Assembly: GCA_023238725.1 (NCBI GenBank)
Contig: CM041533.1
Location: forward strand, 28,503,068 to 28,567,067
Source of the DNA: Scortum barcoo
Taxonomy: Eukaryota > Chordata > Actinopteri > Centrarchiformes > Terapontidae
Direction: 5' to 3'
DNA length: 64,000 nt
This document shows, piece after piece, positions 25,101 through 34,900 of the stretch. A program made the position numbers and the translations under genes. Below the pieces are notes generated by a model. It did no database searches. It saw only the letters and a program-made list of their open reading frames with translations, and had not been told where the DNA came from. The first letter of the stretch is position 1. Each line of letters begins with the position of its first letter.

Positions 25101-28100
25101 AATGCCAGGTTTTTGTGATGTAAAAAAAACAACACCAAGATAAATAATTTCACAACTTTTTCCACCTTTAATGTGACCTATAAGCCTGTACAATACAATT
25201 GAAAAACAAACTGAAACCTTAACAGGGGAAAAATAAAAAATAAAAACTTAAAATAACCTGGTTGCATAAATATGCACACACTTTGTTGCAGCACCTTTGG
25301 CTTTAATTACAGCACTCAGTCTTTTTGGGTAAGAGTCTATCAGCATGGTACATCTTGATGTGGCAAATATTTGCCCACTCTTCTTTGCAAAACTGCTCCA
25401 AATCTGACAGATTGCGAGGGCATCTCCTATGCACAGCCCTCTTCAGATCACCCCACAGATGTTCAATCGGATTCAGGTCTGGACTCTGGCTGGGCCATTC
25501 CAAAACCTCAATCTTATTCTGGTGAAGCCATTCTTTAGTTGATTTGGATGTGTGCTTTGGGTCATTGTCGTGCTGAAAGATGAAGTTCCTCTTCATCTTC
25601 AGTTTTCTAACAGAAGTGGGAAGGTTTTGTGCCAACACTGACTGGTATTTGGAACTGTTCATAATTCCCTCCACCCTGACTAAGGCCCCAGTTCCAGCTG
25701 AAGAAAAACAGCCCCAAAGCATGATGCTGCCACCACCATGCTTCACTGTAGGTATGGTGTTCTTTTGGTGATGAGCAGTGTTGTTTTTTGCGCCAAATAT
25801 ACCTTTTGGAATTATGGCCAAAAAGTTTAATCTTGGTTTCATTGGACCACAAAACACTTTCCCACATGCGTTTGGGAGATTTCAAATGTCTTTTTGCAAA
25901 ATGAAGCCGGGCTTGGATGTTTTTCTTCGAGAGATAAGGCTTCCATCTTGCCACCCTTCCCCATAGCCCAGACATATGAAGAAGACGGGAGATTGTTGTC
26001 ACATGTACTACACAGCCAGTACTTGCCTGAAATTCCTGCAACTCCTTCAATGTTGCTGTCGGTCTCTTGGCAGCCTCCCTGACCAGTTTTCTCCTCGTTT
26101 TATCATCAATTTTGGGACGGACGTCCTGTTCTTGGTAATGTCATTTTATTATATTATAGGGTTACATGACTTTATTACAAAAGTATGACAAAACTTACGT
26201 CTTTAATTTTTAATTGTAATTTTATCTAATTTTAGAAATTATATTGTCAAACTTTAATTTTACATTTTAATCTCAAATAAAAAAATAACATTTATGAAAT
26301 TATGATACATGTATTTTAAGTATTTTTATGTGAAAATAAAATTAAAAAAATGGAAATAACATTTTTATTAACAGTTATCAGTTTTTCATTATATTTTACA
26401 TTACACCTGTAAATTCACACTTTATTCTAGTAATTTTACTGATACTTTCATGTGTTTGGAAAATACAGAAAAAATGAAAATGTAAAATAAGAAGGAAAAA
26501 ATCTGTAGCATTACAGTTTTTTTTTTACAGTGCAACTAAAAAGATTGTTTGTTAGATTTTTGTGGAATAATAGACGTCCCGGGACACGACTGTCACTATT
26601 GTACTTACCTTATGATAGAGGGGGGCGTAAATGTCCCAATCCACTGTATTACTATTACTAGGAACTCCAGCTAAGTCTGCCCTTCCCTACATACCTGTAC
26701 TCAGCATGCACTAAGATGCTTAAAAAGAATACAAAAAACCCTATAGTGAAAAATATGATTGTAGTGTGGCATCAAGTTAAAAAGTATCTGAGAGAAACAT
26801 CTTCTCTCTCTGTCTTCAGCCCAATATGGAGAAACGACTCCTTCCCTCCAGGAAAAACAGATGGGGGATTTAAATCTTGGGCTACGAAGGGACTGGGAAA
26901 AATAGGAGATCATTTCAACCCACAAAAGGTGCTGATGACATTTGAAGAAATGGTTGATAAATTTAATATACCCCGTAATCACTTTTCTAAAATACCTACA
27001 GTTGAGAAATTTGATTAGAGTACAACAAAATCAAACATTATACATCCCTGAAATGTCTAACATAGAAAAACTAATTAACATCAATTGTTTAGGGAGGGGT
27101 TTAATTTAAAAAATGTAAAAATGCCTGGTAGATGAAAGTACAGAAACATCTGTAGGATGGCTGAGGGCATGGAGAGGGGATCTGCAGGAAGATATCCCAA
27201 TGGAAAAGTGGGAGGAGGCATGTACTAAAGCACAATCGACAACTACTAACACCCGCCTGAAATTACTGCAATACAACTGGTTGATGCGAACGTATACAAC
27301 TCCAGAAAAGCTTAACAGATATAATATAATATACGTGCTATACTAGTGACACAATGTATTCAAAATATTTTACAGATTCAAGTACCCTTAGTCCCACAGC
27401 TGTTTATATTAGGTTTGTATCCAGATAATTTGAAGAGTAAAAAGAATCAATGAATATTTTTAAGATTTAAGCATATAATGACAAAGAGAGTAATAGCCCT
27501 CTCATGGAAAAACACTGAAGACCAAGAGTAAGGACGTGGTTGTCTGAGCTATCTACAACTCTCCCCATAGAGAGAATTACCTACACAATAAAACAACAAC
27601 AACATAACTTTGAGCAGATCTGGGATCCTTTCATTTACTATGTATTAAGAACAGACTTGTCAGGTGTGATGGAAGAGCCTGAGGACATGTAAACAGTGGC
27701 GAAATGGCAGTGAATAATTATAAGTGTGCAAAATGGCAGTGAATAATTATATACATTATATGTGTGTTATAAAAAGTATGTACAAGAGATGCAACAGCTC
27801 TTCATCTGTCACTTAGGGGTGAACAGCTGCACATTGAAATGGTAGAAGGTAGGAATGATTTATTAAAGTGTTCTTTATGGAACGGAACTGAATGAGTCTG
27901 TTGGAAAATGAGCTCCACTGTCTTTGCAGTGTGTCGTGGAGTGGGTGGGATGGATTGTGCATGATTGACAGCAGTTTGTTCAGTGACCTCCTGCTCCTCA
28001 CTGACTCAAAGGTCTCCATGTTCTGACCAATGATAGTCCCAGCCTTGTGAATGAGTTTGTTAACCCTCTGGAGTCGACGGACGCGACGGCGTATCCAAAT

Positions 28101-29761
28101 TACAGGTCCGATTTATGATGACGTAGCAAAAATACGCAGCATCACAGAGTCTCCGTTTCAACTTGTGTCGAAAGTGCGGACTTCAAACTACATACCACTT
28201 TTTAAATCGTGTTGAAAGGCCAATTAAAACAGACTTGTAATAAATAATATATAACGTTTTTTGTTTTTTTTTATATTGTCATCACGTTTGGCGCGTTTTT
28301 GGTGCAGGAAGAAAGCCCCTCTGTCTTGTAATGGACAGGAACTGTTTTTTGGAGTGGCACAAATAATTTGTGGCATCTTATTGTGACACCTGATTGTTTT
28401 CTAAATAGTTGAACAAAAAACGCCTGAGGCATTGCCTGCATTTTAATGTAAATAGTTGTAAATAACTGTTATTTGCTACATTTGTACATAACTTTTTTGA
28501 AACTTTACAACTTATATTTGCATTCTAAGTTATAAAAATGGTTCATTAGACATGTTTGTGGTTTTCACATTAAAAATCTAACTTTTTTATATTTGGATTT
28601 TATATTTTTTGTGTGGTTTTAGGTCCAGTGTGTTAATACAGTATGTCAAAATGAAAAAATAACTGTAAAATCACACATGTGAGGTTGTAAAATGTAAACA
28701 GCTGAAAAAAAGGTTGTGCTGAAAAAAATGATACCAAACAAGGCATGGTAAACAGTTCTTAAGGTGAAAAAGCACAATCAAAAGTAGTCAAAAAGTCAAA
28801 AACGGCAATTATACCCTGGACTCCAGAGGGTTAATCCTGCTGGCATCTCTGGCACTGATGCCGCTCTCCCAGCAGACCACAGCACAGTGGATGGCGCTCG
28901 CAACCACAGACTGGTAGAAGATCTCCAACATCTTCTTGCACACACATCCTCAGAAAATAGAGTCTGCTCCTCTCCTTCTTGTATGGAGCGTCAGTGTTAG
29001 TGCTCCAGTCCAATCTGCTGTTCAGGTGGACACCTAAGTACTTGTAATGCTCAACAGTCCCAACCTCCTCACCCATGATGTTTACAGGCTCGGCTTCAGT
29101 TCTTTTCCTCGTAAAGTCTACCACCATCTCCTTGGTCTTGTTAACATTTAGCAGTAGGAACGGACGATTCCTGCCGAACCACTCCGCAAAGTTGTTCACC
29201 AGTTCTCTGTACTCAGACTCCTGCCCATTTCTAATACACCCCACCATCGCAGAGTCATTGGAGACATTCTGCAGGTGGCATGACTGGAAGTTGTACTTGA
29301 AGTCAGAGGTGTACAGAATATAAGGAAAGGAGACAGGACAGTTCCTTGTGGAGCTCCTGTGTTGCTGACCACCACATCAGACAGGGAGCTCCCCAGCTGC
29401 ACAAACTGGGGCCTGCCTGACAGATAGTCGGCGATCTAGGAGACTCTAGACGTGCTACTATCCTGGTGAGAGAGTGCACACTACAGCAAGTAGATGACAG
29501 CATCATCCACACCCACATGAGGCTGATAAGCAAACTTAAGGTTTTACCTGTGGTCTAAGGTGGGTCAGAACAGTCTCTCCAGTACCTTCATGCCATGTGA
29601 TGTCAGGGCAACTGGTCTGAAGTTATTGAGGCCAGATGGGGTGGCCTTCTTTGGTACTGGTACTACACAAGATGTTTTCCATAGCACCGGTATCCTTTCC
29701 TGCATAGGACCCTGAGACTGACCCAATCAGGACCTGCAGCCTATATTGTCTATATATATAG

Positions 29762-29853
<92 letters not shown>

Positions 29854-31922
29854 TAAGGTTGATGAGGTGATATGTGAGGTTCAGATGATGCCCATACAAC
29901 CATTTTTTGAAGAGCTCTGGTGTGATGGTATGAATTCAACTTTGCTTTCTGTTGTAGATAAGGATCCCTGTGACTGGATCAAAAACTGGAGGTTATCTTG
30001 ACACTTCTTCAGTTAGAGACTCCAGTACCAACAGGTATGTTTATTCCGTTGTGTACTGAGTTCAGTGCAAATGATGGCAACAATTAATTTTTCTTCAGAA
30101 TCAGAATTAGCTGTATTGCCTGACTATGTATCTATGTATAAACGATTTTGACTCCAGTTTTTTATATAGCTCAGAGCAAGGACAACAAAAGTAGACTTTG
30201 TCAGTAAGTTATTTGAGTCATTGCCGAGACGTATGGATGCAGTCCTCCAAGCTCATGGGAGTCATACAAGATATTAATTCTTTTTTCCAAGGCACCATGA
30301 CTTTATGTTCTGATGTTATTGTAGCATGTTCTGTGTATTCAAAATAAAGTATATGTTTTATTTCTACATTATTTTTGTATGCGACAAGACTTTTGCCCAA
30401 GCAAAATCTGACCTTTCTGTCCTAATTAAATGAAAAAACTCAATGAATGATAAAAAACATATTTTTGGTATAATAAGCATAATTTAGAGGGCTTTGCCTT
30501 TCTTGTATAAGCCATTTCTGATTCCAATTGATCAACTACATGTAAAGTTGTTATTTGTTTTTCTACAACTTGGATAAATTACAGGACTTTGGTCAGGGAC
30601 GGTGTATATATGCACACAGTGGCAAGAAAAAGTATGTGACTCTGAATTTCATGGTTTTCTGCATTCATTTGTCATAAAATGTGAAAATCTGATCTGATCT
30701 TCATCCAAGTCAAGGGTATTGACAAATATAATGTGCCTAAAATGATAACACAAAAAAATTCTGATCTTTCATGTCTTTATTGAACACACTCATTCAACAT
30801 TCAAAATGGTGGTGGAAAAAGTAAGTGAATCCTTGGAATTAATAACTGGTTGACCCCCCCTCCCTTGGCAGCAGTAACCTCAACCAGGCACTAACGGTAG
30901 CTGTGGATCTGACCACACACACATCATTCAGGAGGGATTTTAGCCCATTCTTCCTGGCAGAACTGCTTTAGCTCTGTAATATTCTTTGGACGTCTAATGT
31001 GTATGGCTCTCCTCAAGTCATTCCATAGCATCTCTATTGGGTTGAGGTCTGGGCTCTGACTTAGTCACTCCAAAAGGTGGATTTTGTTTTTCTGAAACCA
31101 TTCTGTTGTGGACTTGCTCTGGTGTTTTGGGTAATTGCCCTGTTGCATCACCCAATTTCCACAGAGTTTCAGCTGACGTACAGACATTCTCACATTATCC
31201 TGAAGAATTTTTTGATGCACTTGGGAATTCATCTTCGCCTCAGTGATTGCAAGCTGGCTAGGCCCTGATGCAGCAAAGCAGACACATATCTTGATGTTTC
31301 TTCCACTATCCTTTACAGTTAGGATGATGATTTCATGATGATATGCAGTGCCCTTTTTATACCAGATGTAGTTCTGCGTGGTCTTTCGAAGTAGTTCAAT
31401 CTTAGTTTCATCAGTCCACAAAACACTTTGCAAATACAGCTATATAGTGTCAATGTGTTCTTTCGCAAACTTCAGGCATGCAGTGATGTTCTTTTTAGTA
31501 AGCAGCAACATCCTCCGTGGTGTCCTGCCATAGACACCCTGCTTGTTCAATGTCTTATGTACTGTAGACTCATGAACACAGATCTTAGCCAGTTCCAATG
31601 ACACCTTCAAATCTTTGGCTGTCACTCTGGGTTGTTTCTTTACCTCATTGATGAGTGTTTGTTGGTTCACATACTTTTTCTTGCCACTGTGTTTGTGTGT
31701 GTAAATATATATAATATGACCTGTAAAAGTGTCACATTGTCAATATAGCCAGTGCTCTAGATGTACCATTCCTGATCTGTGTTTGTCCTTCCCTGCAGGT
31801 GGAATCTGAAGCGGGCAGTTCTGAAGCTCAGGGAAGGACAGACATTCAACCTTCTCTTACCATTTCTTCCTGTCTCCTGTGCAGATATGGATGAGGGAAA
31901 TGAAATGTCCACATCTGAATAG
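19755..31922 (+). CDS. coa1: coa1, cytochrome c oxidase assembly factor 1 homolog (4 coding exons)
   Basis: Coding exons are 19755-19848, 21882-22033, 29958-30034 and 31799-31922, giving 447 bases and 148 residues plus stop; human COA1 is 146. All junctions follow GT/AG and phases agree (1, 0, 2). The start follows a splice acceptor, so an upstream non-coding exon is likely. Residues 11-30 (LTIFTTVLTGGGTGTMYYLM) form the single membrane segment. Then come YHRLAIRKLEACPIAMESLG and PPLKVHNIHLTDRNNHVD, aligning with the conserved human region ending in EALGPPLNIHYLKLIDRENFVD. IRIPVTGSKTGGYL matches human KIPVSGSKSEGLL, and RWNLKRAVLKLREGQ matches RWHLDEVFLELKDGQ. The family acts at the mitochondrial inner membrane in early complex IV assembly (MITRAC) and has been linked to complex I assembly. 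The alternative acceptor two bases downstream of 21882 would shift the frame. Introns are 2.0, 7.9 and 1.8 kb and hold many nested transposons. Confidence 0.92.
20336..21584. mobile_element. PIF/Harbinger-like non-autonomous element in coa1 intron 1
   Basis: Left end GCCCCATTTCTACCAGAAGTACCAGGAACTT-type sequence and right end AAAGTTCCTGTAGTGGAAACGTGGC are inverted relatives. Both continue into TAGTCCCAGGAACC-like repeats. The interior (about 1.2 kb) has no transposase. Ends resembling GCCACGTTTCCAC are typical of fish Harbinger-type MITEs, but a clean three-base target duplication is not visible, so the superfamily is inferred. Fragments recur at 32311-32484 and 37299-37556. Confidence 0.6.
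22121..22183 (+). repeat. (GATA)n microsatellite
   Basis: About 15 uninterrupted GATA units, followed by GATCGATCCCATGAGGGAAATTG. That sequence reads in reverse as the end of a fish LINE, so the array is probably its tail. Confidence 0.95.
22184..22330 (-). mobile_element. Short LINE 3' end
   Basis: On the minus strand, CAATTTCCCTCATGGGATCG followed by the tetranucleotide tail is the usual 3' end of a group of fish LINEs. Upstream sequence is A-rich and non-coding. Heavily 5'-truncated. Confidence 0.45.
23177..23628. mobile_element. Internally deleted Tc1/mariner-superfamily element
   Basis: The left part (AATAAAGGGAACACTAAAAT, then TTGAATATACTGACAACAAAATC and CCATGGAGGTCTGGATTTGG) and the right part (CTCCTTTATTGGGGGTGTCT, ending GTGTTCCCTTTATTTTTTTTGAGCAGTGTA) match, from memory, the ends of a common fish Tc1/mariner-type transposon of about 1.5 kb. 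The transposase-coding middle is missing; the junction lies near 23378 (CACACTACAGG/CACAGGAACTG). About 12 bases of the left terminus look lost. Confidence 0.55.
23629..24869. other. Unassigned part of coa1 intron 2
   Basis: No exon, RNA or recognisable repeat was seen. It lies inside the composite insertion, so it is itself presumably transposed DNA. Chance frames such as 24595-24798 show no domain. Confidence 0.4.
24870..25062 (+). mobile_element. L2-type LINE 3' end
   Basis: CTCAGGTTTCTTCTTTTTCC, GTTTTTTGAAGTTTTTCCTG, ACAACTGTACAGATTGTAAAG and GGCTTTAAATAAATTTGATT match the minus strand at 1763-1960, the 3' UTR of the L2-type LINE. It ends in TTTGATTTGATTTTGATTTG and directly abuts a Tc1 end. 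Strongly 5'-truncated, as usual for LINE copies. Confidence 0.75.
25064..26141 (-). mobile_element. Truncated Tc1-like element, transposase on minus strand
   Basis: TACAGTGGATATAAAAAAAT at 25064 is the terminal inverted repeat of the family described at 8073-9665. Minus-strand frames 26050-25607 and 25857-25303 give overlapping pieces of the same transposase: KELQEFQASTGC, SGLWGRVARWKPYLSKKN, VLWSNETKIKLFGHNSKRYIW, GGGSIMLWGCFSSAGTGALV, QHDNDPKHTSKSTKEW, SPDLNPIEHLWGDLKRAV and CPRNLSDLEQFCKEEW. One frameshift lies near 25850, and the C-terminus is disrupted around 25330. Sequence beyond 26141 lacks the opposite terminus and the amino end, so this copy is cut at its 5' side. The first catalytic position is again N (SNETK), as in the other copy. 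Confidence 0.88.
27800..29725 (-). mobile_element. LINE remnant in coa1 intron 2, split by a piggyBac-type MITE
   Basis: Minus-strand reverse-transcriptase pieces are: a YRPVALTS-like block in decayed form at 29620-29580, FAYQPHVGVDDAVIYLL (frame-shifted, near 29530-29470), VVVSNTGAPQGTVLSPFL (29402-29196), EYRELVNNFAEWFGRNRPFL, LLNVNKTKEMVVDFTRK and VEHYKYLGVHLNSRLDWSTNTDA (29247-28900), then SARDASRIN and, after a 767-base insertion, NKLIHKAGTIIGQNMETF and SIMHNPSHPLHDTLQ (28060-27813). The upstream side stops at the (TA)n tract. The FADD box is lost through frameshifts. It belongs to the same broad L2/CR1/Rex1-like assemblage as the LINEs at 4 and 36 kb but to a different family. Confidence 0.75.
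28064..28830. mobile_element. piggyBac-type MITE with perfect 12-base ends, in a LINE
   Basis: The 767-base element starts CCCTCTGGAGTCGACGGACG and ends GACTCCAGAGGG, giving perfect 12-base inverted ends (CCCTCTGGAGTC). It is flanked by TTAA at 28060-28063 and 28831-28834. Taking it out with one TTAA restores the interrupted LINE codons AGG-ATT-AAC-AAA-CTC (RINKL). No coding capacity. The TTAA duplication and C-rich ends place it with piggyBac-type elements. Confidence 0.85.
29765..29849. repeat. (TA)n microsatellite
   Basis: An 85-base uninterrupted TA run just upstream of coa1 exon 3, preceded by a shorter TA run at 29750-29760. It marks the point where LINE homology ends. Confidence 0.97.
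30617..31689 (-). mobile_element. Second Tc1-like family, dead copy in coa1 intron 3
   Basis: Ends are CAGTGGCAAGAAAAAGTATGTGA on the left and its reverse complement, CACATACTTTTTCTTGCCACTG, on the right. The flanking TA is not intact (CA before, TG after). The minus strand encodes transposase pieces. 31670-31440 gives the DNA-binding part (VKKQPRVTAKDLK, GVYGRTPRRMLLLTKKN), ending in an in-frame stop. 31433-31065 gives VLWTDETKIELL, NYIWYKKGTAYHHE and QQGNYPKHQSKSTTEWF. Further down are LSQSPDLNPIEMLW-like and CQEEWAK codons. The first D (TDETK) is kept, but the second catalytic D is lost (GNYPKH in place of the usual DNDPKH). Length 1073, shorter than a normal 1.6 kb element. Confidence 0.82.
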
Positions 31923-31957
31923 AAATCATACTTGTGAGCCTCTTTTTGTTAGATAAA

Positions 31958-31963
31958 AATAAA
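31958..31963 (+). promoter_or_regulatory. coa1: Polyadenylation signal of coa1
   Basis: An AATAAA hexamer 36 bases after the coa1 stop codon, followed by a T/GT-richer stretch (TATGTCTGACTCTTCTGTGTTTTC). The short 3' UTR fits a small housekeeping gene. Confidence 0.75.
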
Positions 31964-31999
31964 CAGAAAATTATGTCTGACTCTTCTGTGTTTTCAAAA

Positions 32000-32300
32000 G
32001 GCATGTTTATTCTGGTGATGGAAGGCTGGTGGGGCAACTGGGCAAGTTCATACTTCCTACTTAAATTCAGTGACACCACACTTGATTTTGCTGATATTGA
32101 GCAGTTGGCTGTGCACCACCCAGTCTTGTCATTGTTTCAAATCCAGCAATTAATGGGTGGGTGGGTGTACAGCATTAAAAAAGGGGCTGGGCACACATCC
32201 CTGGGGCAATCCAGTCTTCGGATCTCGAGTGATGGAGGCCTGACTTCCATTCCAAACAGCTTGTGGTCTGTCTGTGAGGAAGTCCTGTGACCAATTGCAA
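32000..32300 (-). mobile_element. LINE reverse-transcriptase fragment
   Basis: On the minus strand, 32300 downward gives decayed reverse-transcriptase wording around a DFLTDRPQ-like and a GLPQGCVPSPFF-like box, followed by a T(R)LGGAQPTAQYQQNQ stretch. Frames are broken. It starts just after the coa1 polyadenylation signal. Identification rests on two short boxes. Confidence 0.45.
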
Positions 32301-32310
32301 AATGAACAGT

Positions 32311-32484
32311 GGATGGACGTAAAATGACGTGTGAAAACAGTTACTTTTGTATGCGTCAGCGCACTAATTTACCTAATCCTCCCTGGGGTTTTCACCCAGT
32401 GAAAATGCAGAAAACAACGTTTTAGTTCCATGAAATGGTTCCTGGGACTAAAAGTTTCTGGTACTTTCTGGTGGAAACGTGGCA
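32311..32484 (-). mobile_element. Harbinger-like MITE fragment
   Basis: Homologous in reverse complement to 20340-20530. Shared pieces are TGTGAAAACAG, GCACTAATTT.CCTAATCC, GGTTCCTGGGACTAAAAGTT and the terminal GGTGGAAACGTGGC. Only one end is present. Confidence 0.6.
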
Positions 32485-32514
32485 CTCTCGCGGCCACACA
32501 AAATGACATGGCAG

Positions 32515-32740
32515 CCCAGATTATACCACTTATCCTTAGATAGGGTCACAGGGGTCACCAGTCAATCACAGGGCCAATAGAGACATACAATGACCAACAC
32601 TTACATTCACACCCATTACGTTACCTGCAACCTGTTTTTGGATTGTGAGAGTAAGCCAGAGTACCCAGTGAAAACCAGTGCAGACCACACAAACTCCACC
32701 CAGCTGGTTGATGGGTATGAATGTAGAACTCTCTTGTAAT
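32515..32740. repeat. Diverged copy of a fish LINE-tail repeat
   Basis: TTATACCACTTATCC, GGGTCACAGGGG, AGTCAATCACAGGGC and AAGCCAGAGTACCCAG-like blocks match the repeat at 46468-46757 at low identity. No coding content. Confidence 0.5.
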
Positions 32741-33455
32741 GCAACAGTAATAGCTACTGCACCACCATGCTGTCCGATTGTGTTAGTTGGCTAACAATAT
32801 TCGGATGTGCAGTAGAGATGGCTGGTGAGGGTTCAGTCAGGCTGGCAGGCTTGTCTTTCAGTTACTGGAGAACCAGTTTCTCACAGCATTTCACATGGCT
32901 CATTATTGTGGTGAGCAGGGATTTTGTTTTGTAGATTAAAAAACAAAATGTTTTGTTGATAAATGGTTCTCTTTCTGGAGCCACCCCAACCTACTGAAAG
33001 TGGGTGGTCTTAACCTCATTGGAATAGGTGTAGCTATATTTAGGGCCCAAGCACCAAAGGCCAGTGCGAGGACCCATTGTATTTCAAATAATTATTATTT
33101 TTCTAATTTTTGTCGTTTTTGTTATTCTTCCCCTAAATAAATAGCCTTTTAGACAGCCTAAAGGTGCTTGAAAACTCATGAAATTGTGGGTGGGTGACAT
33201 TAAATGGCGAGGCTTTTAACTTTTCATTGAAGGGCGTGGCCATGGCGAATTTTTGTCTATTGCCAAAAAAACAGGAAGTGGCTGTAATTCACCTGTAACT
33301 TACAGTTACATTGTTGAATCAGGCTGAAATTTCACATTTGATTGTAGTCCAGGCCTGAATCTTATTCTATGATGCAATATTTAGTTATGATTATAGGGAC
33401 TCCTGTTGGTGACAGGAAATGTCATGTTTTACATTACGATAGCCTCCTCCTAGTG

Positions 33456-34900
33456 CAGGGGTCGGCAACCTGCGGCTCCGGAGACGCATGGGGCTCTTTC
33501 ATTCCTCTGCCATGGGTCCCTGTGGCTTTGAAAAAAAAAGTGAATAAATAATGGCTATTTAAATTTATTCTATTTTAGTTAGTTTCTTCAGTGTAATTCT
33601 AATTTTGTAGACTGAGGTGGTCTTGTAAGATTAAAATAAAACGTGTTTTAATATTTTGTCGATCAAAATATGCACAGCACCCTGTATGCATCACCTGCTG
33701 CTGCCAGCCAAGTTACCTTTTTTGAACTGTTCGACCTTTGGTAAGCTAACCATGGATAAACCCAAAAAAAGAAAAGTTTCTGATGAAAATAGAACATTTA
33801 ATGCAACATGGGCAGATTAATTTGCTTTCACTGCTGACGAGGCTGGTTTACCTGTATGTCTAATGTGCAGCAAAAAAAGTGACGTCTTACAGCCCTGATA
33901 TGGAGACACTGTGCAGTGAAGTTCAGGAGCAGAAATCACATTAACCAGGTGAAAGAAATCATTTAATGGCTATTATTCTGCAAATATATTGTTGCGTCCC
34001 GCAAAAGAGGCTACGAAACGTTAGTTCAGTTTCATGCTGCAGATTTATTCGCAACCATACATGGGTTACTGTGGGCCGTAACTAATGCCAAAACAACAAA
34101 AGCCCCGCTTCAGTAACTCACACACATACATGTGTAGCTCTAACGTCACACACCATCCCTAACTTGGGGCACACAGGTGACTCTCAACCAATCAGGGGCC
34201 GCTATGCTACCACACACTTACAGACACTGGCTGCATAGCTGTCAATCACAACCGTGATACATTTGCTTGCACACCGTAAATCTCATAACACAATAACATG
34301 TTAACTCATTTGAACTCTTGACAACAAAACACATTATCAACAGTCAAACATGAACAGTTCACCCAGTCCATTACAATATATTTTTATATTGGACCCTGGA
34401 CTTTTAGTTGTGTTTATATTCAGGTTGACAACTGACTGCAGTTACGTGCCTGAGGAGATAAAAGGATAAGTCTTTGGTAAGTCTACCAAAGTAGACTTAA
34501 ATCATAAAAATATAAACTAGCATTTTTGATTTGTTCTTTTTATTTAAAGTGAATATGCTGCAGCTGGATTATTTTAGTTGGCGCAAGCTGATTTTTTAAA
34601 TTACAGAAATACGAGAAGGACTCAAACAGGCCTGCATTGTGTATTTTATTTTAAAGTTAACTTATACCTGCCTGTGTCTTACTTTCTGTTTGTTTTTCTT
34701 TGTTTTCTCTTTGTAGTTCTTTGATTTAATAAATGCAACAAACTATAGTTCTTATACATGTAGCATAAGGGTAATGAAACTATATATATGCGGTTATCTT
34801 CATTTTAGGGGTCAAATAGGTTTTGCAGCTCCCAGTGGGTTTGGTTCTGTGGGAAATGGGCACAAATGGCTCTTTCAATATTAATGGTTGCTGACCCCTG
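33456..34900 (+). mobile_element. hAT-superfamily transposon with 8-base target duplication
   Basis: The element begins CAGGGGTCGGCAACCTGCGG and ends GGTTGCTGACCCCTG, with inverted ends matching at 14 of 15 bases. Flanks carry an exact eight-base duplication, TCCTAGTG, at 33448-33455 and 34901-34908, the hAT hallmark. A transposase start survives at 33752: MDKPKKRKVSDENRTFNATW, then an in-frame stop, then FAFTADEAGLPVCLMC with a CxxC pair of a BED-type zinc finger. The rest of the transposase is gone, so this is a deletion derivative. A solo LTR is inserted at 33990-34375. Confidence 0.88.
33990..34375 (-). mobile_element. Solo LTR inside the hAT element
   Basis: 386 bases with TG/CA borders: on the minus strand it runs TGTAATGGACTGGG to GGGACGCAACA. 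ATATAT lies directly on both sides (33984-33989 and 34376-34381), consistent with a five- or six-base target duplication. A minus-strand polyadenylation hexamer (AATAAA, plus-strand 34044-34049) lies about 50 bases before the LTR end, as in retroviral-type LTRs. No internal region, so it arose by recombination between two LTRs. The family was not identified; the gypsy LTR at 49952-50339 is a different sequence. Confidence 0.78.

Larger units (their letters stand above)
23086..26532. mobile_element. CACTG-ended composite insertion inside the L1 remnant
   Basis: The left end is CACTGTAAAAAAAAAAAAA and the right end is its complement, TTTTTTTTTTTACAGTG. A CA dinucleotide flanks both sides (23084-23085 and 26533-26534). 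Removing the 3447 bases with one CA rejoins TTCACC-CA-ACTAAAAAG and restores the L1 frame (NLFTQLKRLF). CACTG termini with two- or three-base target duplications fit an EnSpm/CACTA-like MITE, but hAT-like MITEs with similar ends exist. The element was enlarged by later insertions: a deletion derivative at 23177-23628, a LINE tail at 24870 and a truncated Tc1 copy at 25064. Original MITE sequence appears to be 23086-23176 and about 26142-26532. Confidence 0.6.
22370..27700 (+). mobile_element. L1-type LINE remnant in coa1 intron 2, split by insertion
   Basis: Plus-strand L1-type reverse transcriptase pieces appear in order: AFDRVEWPYLFEIL (from 22379), KIQRGCRQGD (22555), VGQLEHRLVLFADYVIK (22640), then IPELLELINVFGKILGYKLNKSKSS and VDCFTYLGIQIV (22706-22897). 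SLDRWTSMPVSLMEKINVLKMNILPRLLYL lies at 22955-23045. After a 3.4 kb insertion the sequence resumes with QLKRLFVRFLWNNRRPGTRLSLLYLPYDRGG (26535-26620) and GDHFNPQKVLMTFEEMVDKFNIPR (26905-26985). The catalytic FADD box reads FADY, and stops are frequent. Lies in the same orientation as coa1. Confidence 0.75.

Noticed and set aside
29727..29939. Open frame with repeated Ile-Tyr
   Set aside because: It is the translation of the (TA)n microsatellite.
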